Source of the DNA: Piscicola geometra
Lineage: Eukaryota > Annelida > Clitellata > Hirudinida > Piscicolidae
NCBI GenBank assembly: GCA_943735955.1
Contig: OX030955.1
Span: forward strand, 2,765,234 to 2,829,233
Reading direction: 5' to 3'
Length of the DNA stretch: 64,000 nucleotides
The first letter of the stretch is position 1. Each line of letters begins with the position of its first letter. The translations under genes and the position numbers were made by a program. Shown here piece by piece: positions 49,010 through 61,000 of this stretch. The notes beneath the pieces are model-generated. The model ran no database searches and was not told the DNA's origin. It was given only the letters and a program-made list of their open reading frames with translations.

Positions 49010-52000
49010 ATGTATTTTTTGAAGTTTTTATCTCTGATTCAATTTATTCTTGTCTTTCGTGGAGTGGAGGGGAGAGATATGTTCACAGCATTGGTGGAAC
49101 TGACGACTGCTTTGAGAGCTGAAAGTTTTGTGGCTAAAGAGTTGAAAAAGTACATTGGAGAAGAGATGAAGCGTCTGCAAAAACTAGAAGAGTTGAGTTG
49201 GTGTGAGGCTTTCACATGGTATTTGAGAAGTTGCTTTGAAATTCGTATAGAATTTTGGTTAAAATTTATAAAATCAGTTCTTGTCTGAAAATTCATCAAC
49301 CAGCTAATTCCAGGATTACTTGAGAAATAAAACTAGTCAAGAATTTTTGACAATCAACCATATATGAATATTTCAATTCTAAAGAATTGCTAACGAGTTG
49401 GAAGAACACAGCAAGAAGGCCCTTGACAACCCAATGATCCACCTCGCAAACCCGGTCAACGCCTTCCTCCTCATCAAGCGATTCGCCGTCGATTGGTCCA
49501 CCGTTGTCGACCAATACATCAAACCACGCATTAGTCATGGTAAAACTGATTAATTTAACAATTTCGTCATATATAACAGTTTTATCAAGGATTTCAAGTT
49601 CTTTTGCATTGCGATTTTCATTTGTTCCTAACAGTTTTTTTCAAAACTATATTAAAATCTATGCATTCTTACAGACTTCTTGAACAGTCTTTCCAGCCAG
49701 ACGAATCTTTTTCCGGACAAAGAAGATTTAACTGGATCGGTTCTCGCCCTCTTGCGACTGCAAGACGTTTACGCCTTGAGCACTTCAGAAATCGCATCGG
49801 GTCACATCGAAGGAGTTAGTAAATCTCCCGATATGAGTGGTTAGAAACGCACTTTTAAGTTTATATAAATATTTTTCGTTAGATTTATCGCAAATTTTTT
49901 AGTCTTTTAATATTATTTATATAATTTTTAAATTTGTTTAAATTCAAAACAACTATTTAATCTAATTTCTTAGCCAAACAATAAACCCATACATACTTCA
50001 AGCCGACGATTGTTTCCAACTCGGGTTAGTGGCATACAACCGACACGACTACTACCATGCTGTCATGTGGATGGGAGAAGCTGCCAGAAAAGATGCTCTA
50101 GAAAACACTAAGACCTCTAATCGAAAGACCATACTTGACTATCTGTCTTATTCCATGTATCAGGTTCCTTTGCGTTTGAGTTTCTGAGCGGTTTGATTGG
50201 TTCCTTCACAGTTTTTTTATCTTAATTAATGGATTTCAAAAATGATCTATCAGTTTGATGAAAACAATTCATTTTTTTGTTGAAGAGTTTTAAATTGAGT
50301 TTATATTTGTCAGCAAGGAAACTTGAAACATGCATACAATCTGACGAAGGAATGGCTTGAACTTGGTAAATAACTTTATTTATAACTCCTGTCATGATGC
50401 AAACTGAAAAGCTTACTAGTTATTTATTTTGTTTCTTTAGTTTGTAATACAATTAATTTCATTTAATTGCGTTCATAAAAATGTACACACGCACAGATCC
50501 GGCGCATGAGAGAGCAAGAGGTAACCTGAACTATTTCGAAAGTCAGTTGTTAGGCAATGAGCCCGAAATGGCTTCAAACAACAGTGCAGAAGATACCTTG
50601 AAGAACGAGAGAAACCTGCCCGGGTATGTGTACACGCCAGACTACGATAGATATGAAAGATTATGTCGAGGAGAAGAAACTGACGTAAGAACTAATAAAG
50701 TATTGTCTTTTATGACTTTATCTTTGAAAAAATCTACGCTATAAAAAATAAGAATAAAATATTCGATAAGTTTGAGATTATTTGTAGAAAAAGGATTAGA
50801 GTTTTACTCATGCATTCATCAGGTCTACCCACTGAGCAGCCAGTTAACATGTCAGTATAAAAGACACAAGCCTACCTTCTTCATCAAGCCTCTCAGAGAA
50901 GAAGTCATTTAATTTGCCTTTAATGAAAAAAATATTTTTTCTCATTTCTTTTTCAAACACATTTCGAATTCCAGACTACAAAACCCTCACTAAACCTCAT
51001 TTAAATCAGTGCCAAAAATCAACTTTAACTCTTTTCAAATGTAACCGGCCCTCTCACAACATTACAGGTAATTTATTTCGATCCAAGGATCGCAGTGTAC
51101 CACCAGGCCATGAGCGACAAAGAAATTGAAAAGATCAAGGAGCTTGCATTACCCATGGTCTGCTCGAGTTAAATGTATTTTTTAATAAATTAATAGATTT
51201 CATTCCCTATAAAATAATCAAATATTCTTAAACTTATTTTTTTATTTTCCGTAGCCCATTGTTACTCTTTATTAGTCTTTAATGATATGCTTCACTTTTT
51301 CAATAAATTAAAGAAAGCATTAAAACTTTCAGCTTCAACGGTCCGGAGTATTTCAACTCGATCCTGAAGTTAACAACTATCCAGAATACAGAACCAGTAA
51401 AACGTAATCATTAACCTTTACTTGAATCTAGTTTTACACCATCTAAATATCATTTTCAAAATCGTATTTGTAAAAAATTTAAGCGAATTATTCTATTTAT
51501 TTCTATTTTAAAATTATTACACACTAATTATAACTTTTAATCTTAATAAACTATCAACTTACAAAAAGTTCTTCCCAAAACACATTCAGTTCTTCTTAAA
51601 CTACATCTTTTCCCATTTTCGCCAGAGCTTGGTTATCAGACAATATGGACCTTTCCATCAGCAGACTCACTCACCGCACTAGTGCAATGGTCAACCTCAC
51701 CACAGACACAGTGGAATTCTTTCAAGTAAATGCTATTTGCTATTTCTTCTTGTTTGCGGAAACAAAATTAAATTTTGTAATATTTTGTTAAGGTTTTTAA
51801 CATTAAAGTTGAAGTACAAAAAGTTAGTTTTTAATTAAATTAAAAAATAAGCTAACAAAAACTTTGTAAATTATATAAAATACATGCAATTTTTTTTTTG
51901 CTTTTTGACTCTTTACAACAAAAACCACGCAAGACACAAAAATCAAAAAATCACCAAATCATCGGTTAAAATAATTCTAAGGTACTCAACTACGGCATAG

Positions 52001-53309
52001 CAGGCCAGTACGAACCTCACTACGACTTCGCCAGGGTTTGCTACATTACCCATATTTATTAATTTTTCAAACAAAAAATTAAGTTTAAAAATTTAGGTTA
52101 TGCTTTGTGCCAATAGTTTCCAAATGCTTTTAATAATATGAGTGATCAGAACGAAGCTAGTGGTATAGAAACTCAGTGAGGTGAAAGGCAATGAAATATA
52201 TTTTTAGTTTTTTTTATTGGATAATAAGGCACGGTTGTTTTGCCCAATACCAAGTAGGTTTATTAACTATTGAGTTGGCGATATAATGAATTGAACAATT
52301 AAAGACACGAAGACCAATAAAGCTATGCCTTTTAATTCGTTTGGGAATAACTGTATATAATTTATATTACTGAATAAAATTATATGTTATATAATTTTCT
52401 GTATATGAAATTGTTAAACAGCCAAACGAGGAAAACACGTTCGAGGAGTGGAGGGGCAACCGAATAGCCACTGTGATTTACTACGTGAGTGCAACATTCA
52501 AAACTGGTCACAACGTGCAGTAGATGAAATAGACTATTTGGATTTAAAAATTCTTCTTCTTCTTCTTCTTCGGATTTAAAAATTATGTATTTTGAGAATG
52601 ATTGATATGACAGTTTTATTTAATCTTTTAAAAATAAACTAAAATATTCTTAGTTAATATGTCTTTGATATCTCATCAAGAGAAATTATAAAATATATGA
52701 GAATGAAAGTCTGAAAGAATGCACCTTCTATGCAGGTGAGTGATGTCGAAGCTGGAGGAGCGACAGTTTTCAATGAACTAGGAGTGAGACTTGCTCCTGA
52801 GAAGGTTTTTCATCTGTTTCAATCTTCAATTTATAAGTTTTCAAACTCGTTTTTTCTCATTTGAAAATAAATTTTAAAAACTTAACGCATCCAGTAAGCT
52901 AACCGGCTCGTGTATAAAAAAAACTCACCTGTTATTTGTAACCTTCATCGTTTCAAATTTTGGTATTTTGAAAAAAAATCAATACATTATATTCACTTTT
53001 TTTCATTCTTCAACCAGGGTGCTTGTGCGGTGTGGTACAACCTGCAACTGAATGGCGAGGGTGATTACAGGACCAAACATGCAGGCTGTCCGGTTCTCTC
53101 CGGAACCAAGTGGGGTAAGCGTCATTCAGAACTTATTTTGTCTATTTGATATAAATTCTTTAAGTTTACACTTTAAAAATTAAAAATTACATTTAAATCT
53201 TTTCAATAAAAAAGGGAAATAAAAGACACACGCATACACAAATTCACACACAGTGACCAACAAGTGGTTTCATCTCAAGGGCCAAGAGTTCACTAGACCA
53301 TGTTCATAA
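49010..53309 (+). CDS. P4HA: Prolyl 4-hydroxylase subunit alpha
   Basis: Collagen prolyl 4-hydroxylase alpha subunit: hydroxylates prolines in X-Pro-Gly repeats in the ER lumen, using Fe2+, 2-oxoglutarate, O2 and ascorbate, in complex with PDI. Exons: 49010-~49196, ~49405-49539, 49675-49839, 50003-50163, 50314-50365, 50497-50684, 50823-50903, 51068-51157, 51333-51403, 51626-51725, 51982-52035, 52422-52484, 52736-52804, 53018-53114, 53254-53309. About 522 aa; human P4HA1 has 534. It has a signal peptide (MYFLKFLSLIQFILVF), the N-terminal helical domain (YIGEEMKRLQKLEE, PVNAFLLIKR) and a TPR-like peptide-binding domain (DCFQLG...YNRHDYYHAVMW...RARGNLNYFE). YERLCRGE follows, then the dioxygenase domain: iron ligands His423, Asp425 (EPHYDFAR) and His493 (TKHAGCP), and 2-oxoglutarate Lys503. 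The C-terminus NKWFHLKGQEFTRPCS is typical. Exon 4 starts at 50003, not at the first AG, because only this keeps frame and gives MSADDCFQLG. The exon 1/2 junction is uncertain. Confidence 0.94.
52540..52584 (+). repeat. (TTC)n tract flanked by a 13-bp direct repeat
   Basis: GGATTTAAAAATT occurs at 52540-52552 and again at 52572-52584, with a run of CTT/TTC units between, inside a P4HA intron. It looks like slippage or a small duplication event. Confidence 0.8.
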
Positions 53310-55610
53310 GCGCCATTTGCTTCAAAGAGATGATTCCATTTTGCAATGAACAAATAATAAAAGATATTTCAATGTACAGGACGCCGTTGCTGCAAATCTA
53401 CGTTTTAATTTTAGACTTTCTGAAGGGATACTTTTATTTGAAAAAATACAATTCAAATCCCTTACATTCAAAACTTTAAAATTAAGTTTTATTCATGTTT
53501 GTTTAATTTTACTTCTATTCTTAAGCTTGTAGAAAGTCAATACATAATTCTTGGCTTTGTTAACACCCTGCTTCATTGGTCCGATCTTTAACGTACTGTT
53601 TAATGTTTTCTTATTACCTTAAAATTATTGTTTTTGTTTTGTGATAGTTATTTTAAATTTATAATTTGAAATATATAAAGTTTTTATTTCCATTTTTGTG
53701 ATTTTTTTTATTTAACTTTATTAATTAGGATATAAAACATTTTTTTCCATTCATTTATTGATAACTACACTAAATTGTTTATATTTCAAATATACTCCAT
53801 CACGTTTATTTTGTTTTTTAATGAGTTTTCTTTTCAATCCATTGAACATTTAAAAATCGAAATGAATTTTGATTAACGTAATAGAATGTATACTGACAAA
53901 AACTGTCTACCAACATTCTATACTGAAATAAAATTGAAATCATTAAAAAGGTTTTCAGTTTAGCAAAGTTTTATGTGATCACTTAAAATAATCTAATTGC
54001 TGTAAAAAATAATATTCAATTTTTTTCCTCTAAATATTTATTTTTATTTTATCTAATGGCAGCATATATTGGTGCTACTAAAATATTTTTTAGATAATAT
54101 AAATATTGGGACCCCGGAGGTATGGTGTTTACATTGGATTCCTATAAATCTGCTTCATGCGACAACAATAACAGCTGAAAGTTGATTAATTAAATAAATC
54201 GAAAAATATATTAATAATCTTGAATTATAGACGTACACATCTTTTCAGACAAATATTTCTGTTATCAAACATACATAAAAGATGTGATATTAGGGCGCCA
54301 ATCAAAACAAGAAGAAAAATTCAAAAAATGTTTATATTGTATTTTAAATTTTAGATGAATGGAACTTATGATTAATTTATGGTTCTTGTTGTAAATAGAT
54401 CTGGGTCTAATTTTTTAGGTTTTTAGAGAGTGAATAAAAACCGAGTAAGTTTACAACTTAGTTTTTAATTGGCAGATTAATTCGTTTGTTTTGATATATA
54501 AAAGCCGAAGGCTTGGTACTATGCATTCTTAAAATCAAATAATTTAAAAAAATCTATTTTTTTAATATATTGCATTCATGAGTTTACAACAAATAATAAA
54601 TTTAGTAATAGTGGATAAGTTTATTTTTATTTTAAAAGAGAAAAAAGAAGCTACTGCCAAGGTATGCAGTGATGTTGTCAGTCCTATCGAAGGATTCGAT
54701 ATATATCCTTTTCCTTTAAACGTTGTTTTAATGTATATTTTTAGTCTTCATTCTTAAAAATCATTTTATACCAGAAAAATAGATGTTCGTATGGTCTTAC
54801 TTCATAGACATCTATTTTTTACACTCAAATTGTTTTTGTTAGTAATTTCCCAAAGTCCAGAGCATATATAAAAATTTACTTGAAGGAATAAACAATAAGT
54901 TAACGCCTACAAAAGGACCAATTGAAGAAAGATTTTTGTGTCTTTATTGGATTATCAAAATTCCCATGAAAAAGTTCAATTTCTTTATGAAAGTTTGTAA
55001 AAATAAATAAATATTAAGGTTCACAAACGTAAAAGTGAGTTTTTTGGTGAATTATAATGATGTGTTGGGGGAGCAGCTATTCCCAGCGGGGTAACTTCTG
55101 TTTATTAATTTACTTAGTTATTGTACTTCAGATATAAAATGACCCAGGTCTTAAAGACTTTCTGTTTAAAAAGTTTGCACCAGACTGGAGAAAAAGGCGT
55201 CAGTTCAACTAAAACACGTCTGCAAGCCCCATCTAAAAGCTGAAGAAGTTTAGTGTTACCTGAAAGCTAAACTGCAGAAATTAAAAAGCACTTGATGAAA
55301 TGGATGTAACTGTATGCTAACTGTGCTTTTATAAAAAGAATAGATAAAAGATAATCCAGAAACTTACCAGCATCAAACACCAGTCGAAGAAGGGCAACAA
55401 GCAGCCGAATAGGCCTTTGTAGGCTCAAGGTGAAACAATGATTGCTTATTTAAAGTCGGCTTGTACAGGCACAGTACACGCTGCGTTGATGGCATAATTG
55501 TGCATGAGCTTGAAGATGAATTTCTCAGCATCATCAGTGGACACAACCCTAACCCTAATCTAATCCATTATTAATATTATTACTGTGTATTTAAAAAAAC
55601 ATATTCAATA
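53310..55610. other. Intergenic region between P4HA and the GPCR gene
   Basis: It begins with the short P4HA 3' UTR. The rest is AT-rich. About 55180-55570 is more balanced and may be the 5' UTR or upstream exon of the GPCR gene. It also contains CCCTAACCCTAATC (about 55548-55561), two telomere-like units that are too short to mean anything. No other gene is seen. Confidence 0.5.
53356..53361 (+). promoter_or_regulatory. Candidate polyadenylation signal of P4HA
   Basis: AATAAA 47 nt after the P4HA stop codon. It implies a very short 3' UTR. Confidence 0.5.
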
Positions 55611-56867
55611 ATGCAATATTCACACCTTCAGTTGAAACAAGTCATGAGCGACCCGATGATCACTGGAGAGATGCAAATCCTCAGCGCAGACACGTTTGAC
55701 GAAGGAGAAATAATTCGAGAGATAACAGAAGACATAAGAGTGTACGGCCTCATGACACTTTTGATCTTGGGCACTCTGACCAACTTCGCTTCATTGATTG
55801 TGCTGCGGTGCACATCTTTCAAGAGCTCTTTAATCTCTTCTAAATTCTCCACGCTGGCCCTTTTGCACTTGGCGTTTCTCTACACTGCTATTCTAAGAGG
55901 ATGGATCTTTAGGGTCTTTGGCTTTGATGTTAGAGCCATTTCCAGTTTTGGATGCAATTTGCATGTCTTTCTCACCTACTACCTCATTCAACTCTCCGCA
56001 TGGGTCCTCGCCCTGATCGTCATTGAACGAGCTTTCGTCGTCTGCCTTCCCATGAAATTCAAGCAGTATGCCACCAAGAAAAATATTTTTGTTCTTTGGT
56101 CGGTAGTGGCTATGGTGCTTGCACTTATCAACTCCCACTTTTTTATAGGATGGAATAAAATCATCAAAAATTTCATTATTTATCAAGAATCCAACGCTTC
56201 TGTCACCAAGGTTAAAAAGATTGTGATACTTTATGGCGTTGTTTTCGTTATAATAATCATAACTTATACTGAAAATATTCACCCCGCATAGAATCCCCTC
56301 CCTGGCAACTCCACCCTCCTTCCAGTCGACTGGAATGTAAGGGAGAACATTTCTTTTTTTGTGTGCTACCCAATAGATACGTTTGAAACTTTTTACGAAA
56401 CCACGTGGCACACCATCGATTACACTTTCCGCCTTTTTCTTCCTTCTCTGCTTGTCTTCACCGGAAATATGGCTATTCTGGTGGTCGTCAGACGATCCGT
56501 GGTGTTCCAGGCACCGTACATCACAAAACGCATAAAAATTAGCCAAAAAAGCAGTCTAACCAACTCCACACTGATGATGATCGGATCCAGCGTCACTTTC
56601 TTCCTACTAGAACTGCCTAGTATCATTTTATACTTTTCAGATTATACTCTTTTTCAGAACGACAACCTCTTTCTCAGGGAAGCCAAGTATAGGCTAACCT
56701 TCTCTATAAGTGAATTTTTTTTATACCTGGGCACGACGATCAACTTCCTTATTTACTACGTCTCAGGCTCCAAGTTCAGAAAGTGCTGCAAAGAATGCTT
56801 CTCCAAGAACTTTTTCAAAAGAAAGACTATATATTTAAACAAACGAACCTACAACTTCAAGCTTTAA
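55611..56867 (+). CDS. FMRFamide-receptor-like rhodopsin-family GPCR
   Basis: Seven-helix receptor of 391 aa from two exons, 55611-56210 and 56292-56867, separated by an 81-nt phase-0 intron. Helices lie at about 44-66, 80-97, 113-139, 158-178, 243-266, 291-315 and 337-357. Seen: N58 in TM1, Cys115 at the top of TM3 and its disulphide partner Cys225 in loop 2 (FFVCYPIDTF), ERA at the end of TM3 (residues 139-141, in the DRY position), Trp163 in TM4, Pro251 in TM5, Pro309 in TM6, and NFLIY in TM7 (NPxxY position). A Cys cluster after TM7 (365, 366, 369) may be palmitoylated. The CNLHVFLTYYLIQLSAW stretch and the TM7 SGSKFRKC ending match invertebrate FMRFamide/peptide receptors, so a neuropeptide ligand coupled to G proteins at the plasma membrane is likely; the exact ligand is unknown. 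Odd points: the TM2 Asp is replaced (Y91), and the second Met (55644) is an equally good start. Confidence 0.9.
56211..56291 (+). other. 81-nt in-frame intron of the GPCR gene ending in TAG
   Basis: Donor ACCAAG|GTTAAA and acceptor CCGCATAG|AATCC. The length is a multiple of three, and the reading frame is open throughout except for the TAG that forms the acceptor itself. Removing it joins NASVTK to NPLPGNS inside extracellular loop 2. If retained, the protein stops after TM4. Confidence 0.8.
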
Positions 56868-57013
56868 TCAAGCCACTGTTCGTCTAATTTGACGTTTATC
56901 CAGTCTGAAACGAATTTAAGAATTTAGAGAATTTGACCATTTAATGCAATTGAGAGTTATCAAAAATTGTATTAAGTAAACATTTCTGTTGAATTGAAAA
57001 TATATTTTCATAA

Positions 57014-57019
57014 AATAAA
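57014..57019 (+). promoter_or_regulatory. Candidate polyadenylation signal of the GPCR gene
   Basis: AATAAA about 150 nt after the stop, overlapping a second copy at 57018-57023, followed by a GT-rich stretch (GGTTTGCTTTTG). Confidence 0.5.
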
Positions 57020-58070
57020 TAAAATTATATAGGAACGGTTTGCTTTTGAGCAATTCAAACTTTTTAGCATTGAAATGATTTTTAAAACAAATGCATATGA
57101 AGCCAGAAAATACTATACACTGTTTTCAAAGAAATAATTTGTTACTACCAATTAATTACAAAGTTTTAAGATATTCTAATGTGTTTTAGATAACAACAAA
57201 TAGACAATCTTATTTATTAATCAATACGTTGGATATACCTGAATATAACAGGTTTCAAATGAATTCATAAATTACTATTTTACTCTAACTACAAAATATT
57301 TCCTTTAAAATAACAAACGAAATTGAAATAGTTCGCTAAAAATTTGTAATAGAATTAAATTCAGCTTAAATTATGTGAATATAATTTTCCCCACACAAAA
57401 AATAATTAATAAATGGGGAAAGTCAATTATATTATAATTTTTTGAAAAATTAGTTAGTAATTTTTTTTCAAAGTTATCTCGAAATTCCAGTTAATTGTGA
57501 ATTGGCTGAAAGATGCTTTTTTCAATGAAGACTCATCATGTTATTTAAAAATTACATTTAATGTTATATAAATAGAGTAAAAATATATATCATAAACAAA
57601 AAAATATTAATAATAAACTATATGAAATTTTCCTAATTAAACAAACTAATAAGACTTCTACAATAAATACATTCCCAAAAATCTAATTTTAATTTTAAAA
57701 AGATATTTTATCCTAATTAAATTCTTTCAATATGTGATAACAACAAAATTAAGTGAAAAGGAATCACAAATCAATAAATAAAATTAAAAAGTTAATATTC
57801 TAAAGATATTTATATCTCATTTTGACATGATCAAATACATGTATGTTCATATTTACATAGTTACTATCATACACACAGATTATAACACGAAATACTCACA
57901 TCACTGTTATCTAGATTGTAGCACTCAAAATTATATTTCAAAATAAACTTTCTTTTTGTATAAAAAAGCTCCAGTCAAAAAAATTAATACAGCACAATGA
58001 CAAACATCTTCGCAATGGCGTATTGTAACTTCAAGGGACCATGCTTGTTCAAATGGATTATTCAGAATAA

Positions 58071-58076
58071 TTTATT
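58071..58076 (-). promoter_or_regulatory. Possible polyadenylation signal of the SSUH2-like gene
   Basis: AATAAA on the minus strand only five nt after the stop. If used, the 3' UTR is only a few tens of bases. More distal sites are possible. Confidence 0.35.
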
Positions 58077-58080
58077 CTCT

Positions 58081-61000
58081 TCAAGAAATGAAGCAGCATC
58101 TGCGATGGGGCAGTCTGGGAGCATAAACGGTCTTGTGCTTGCCGTATATCCAGAACCGGAGATTCTCATCACGCCACTTGTACGTGCACAACGTCACTGT
58201 GAGCGCTTCTAACCGTTGTCGCTGATTTTATGGAGGGAAGGTGGTTGAAGAAGGCGGTCTTTATTGAAACTCGTAGAGAATTTTATATTTTAAAGAAGTA
58301 ATATTTCACTAAAATAAACTATTGGCGTTAGTTTAAATGTTTTAGGTCATAGCTGGAAAGTACTGACCTGCATGACGACTCGTGAGTAGCAGGAAAATAG
58401 TTTGAGATGCTCCGAAATAACCATATCAGACAACGAACACAGCTCTTTGTCCGTGTGGTTTACTATTGGCCACACCTTCAGTTAGTTTGATCATAGATCT
58501 TATTCATTCATTCAGTAGGTCAAAAATCCTTCTAAGAGATAATTTAAATGAAGAAATGAAAATTTAAATAGATTTGTTTAAAAAGTAAAAGATTTAACAA
58601 TGTATAGTAAGAGGATCAAAAGATAACAAACTCTTGGTTGAATCTGGTGGAAGATCGGGTATCCTTCAGTGTTCTTGAGCAGATCATCGGGGAGGTCGGA
58701 GTGGTTGATGAGATGGTCGCAAAAGTTGTTTGAGCTTTTTGGGTTCAAAATCATACGGTTGTCTTATGAGAAGGTATTTTGTGCTTACGTAGATAATGCT
58801 TTATAACGGTTTGAAATTAGGATAAAATTAAATACCTTTTTGTAAATAATACTTTTATATTGCTTTAAAAACTTTTATTGATACGTTAAAGATATTTTGA
58901 AATTTGTGTTATAGGCGTTAACGACTTTAATGGTAATATTAAGAACTCCACGTTTGCTCACAATTCGATGCGAAGGTTGATAAAGCACTTGAGAAACTTG
59001 TAGCCCTGACAGGTTTTGCACGCTACCCTGCCGTCTCCACCACATGATGGGCATCTGGCAGCAGTGGTGATGGAAATAGTTGTTAGTTATATTGGTGGAA
59101 ATTTAGTTTCAACGCGAATTAAGTTTTTTGTTACTCTGATAATGTTCACAAAAATATGTATACACTTATAAATAACTGAGTCTTTGGTAAAAACGATTGA
59201 AAAAAAAGTAGGCTCTGTTTTCATTTTTCAAAAAATACAATTTTTAATTCTAATTATTTGTGGAATCTCAAGATAAAAAACTACTCAAGGCTTCTAACCT
59301 TTTTCTCCCAGTTCCTCTGCACCTCCAGCATGAATCCATTCGTCTCGGTCCTCTCGGATCAGCCTTCCAAACTCTCCCAGAGCCGTGGCAGTTTATGCAT
59401 CGTTTGAAACCTCGCCCCAAGCAGTTGAAGCATCGATTAAAACCCTGGCCTTGACAGCCTACACAAGCCTGTATGGGATTTGTGTAATTATACGGTAACA
59501 ATAAATTTTAGGTATTTTTTATGTCTAAGATATTTTTTCACAACAGTTTCAGTTTGATGAATGATAGGTAAGATTTTGCAAATAAAATAGTTTAGCTAAT
59601 TACCTACTTGGGCACAAAAGTTTACGCACACGTTTATGAACATGTGCATAAAAACACAAAAAGTACTCACCAGAACCAGAGCGGTGTGTGGCACTTCCAT
59701 CAGGTGGATCTCGTCTTGGAACATTTGTCTTGGAAAACATTGAATCGACCATGGGCCACACGGAAGACCATTCGCTGGACTGTCGACTAACTGCCCTGTG
59801 TGTGTTTGCGTGTTTTTCAAATATATTTATAGAATATAAAAGTTGTTCAAATTTTCATAATTATAACCTAAAAATCTTTTAAATTTATTATTAAGTTTTT
59901 TTCCGATATTACACTTTTTTCATAATCACTGGCTTCAGAAAATCTTGAATAATAAACGTAAAGCATTCTCCATGGTTGCTTCGCTCACCTGTATAGGGCT
60001 CTTGTTCCCACGATATGGTTCTTGTTTCAATGTATGTTTCCAACGAGTACTGGAAAAAATGAATCGAAATAAATACTATTGTGAACTTAAGTTTTAATAA
60101 ATTTTAGTTTACTTTAAGAAAAAAAAGTTTTTAACTGAAGCTGTGTTCTAATATCCAAGAATAGCCACAAGTTATTCATTTAATAAGCGATCTTTTTTGA
60201 CATTAGTTTTTTCTTCGTTTTTATGCTTGAGCTCATTTTGAGTTTAAAGTTTCTCAAAAATCTTTAAAACGCTAACGTTTAAATTTAGAATAAACTTTGA
60301 ATATTATTCTTTTAAATACTTTATTTTAGGGAAAATAAGTATAAAACTTGTTTCTCGTTTTAGAAAAATAGGTCTTTAAAATCAGAAAAAGATGAAATAT
60401 TACTTTCATTATAGTTTTGCGTATTAAATATACTTTATATTATATAAATAAATATCTCTTCAAAGAAGTTTTAAACCTATGCCTTACAAGATAGGAGTTT
60501 GAAACAGAAAGTTTGTTGACAGCCATATCTTTGGTAACAGACTTGCCATAACAAAACTGCCTTGAAACCAGGTCGGAGAAGGCTTTCCTCGCTTCTAATT
60601 CTCCCAAATGTCCGTCACTGAAATGTTTTATATTTTTATTATTTTCTCTGAACACGTTTGTAAATGCTTTCTTTTGACAAAAAACAAAAGATTTCATAAT
60701 GCCACTTTTTTTAAATCTTTAAATAGAAAATTGATCATGGTTTTGAAAAAACAATAAAAAATTCATTTGATTCACCACGTGATTTTTTCTTCTGACGTCA
60801 CGAAGTTTTCCATGGGAGGAACAGGTTTGAGTGGAGGGGGAGGCAGGAAGATGGAGCTGCCTGCGTTAGTGATCACGTGTGCTTTTAAAATCACGCTTGG
60901 AGTCTTTATAGTATAAATATTTTATATTTAAGATATATTCATAAAGTGCAGATATATTGATTCCCATTGAGCCTTCCATTCTTTCCACGAAACTAAAGGA

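Larger units (their letters stand above)
56868..58080. other. Convergent intergenic region between the GPCR and SSUH2-like genes
   Basis: AT-rich, with no coding frame supported. It contains the 3' UTRs of both converging genes. Confidence 0.6.

Noticed and set aside
49385..49397. 49385 as the start of P4HA exon 2
   Set aside because: Its only open frame needs two bases carried over, and the available donors supply TG, producing TGA.
55546..55566. CCCTAACCCTAATC telomere-like sequence
   Set aside because: Only two units; it occurs by chance and shows no array.
56289..56291. In-frame TAG suggesting a broken GPCR pseudogene
   Set aside because: The stop is the acceptor end of an 81-nt GT-AG intron. 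Removing it restores a complete seven-helix receptor.
55893..56546. 217-codon minus-strand frame
   Set aside because: Antisense shadow of the GPCR coding sequence.
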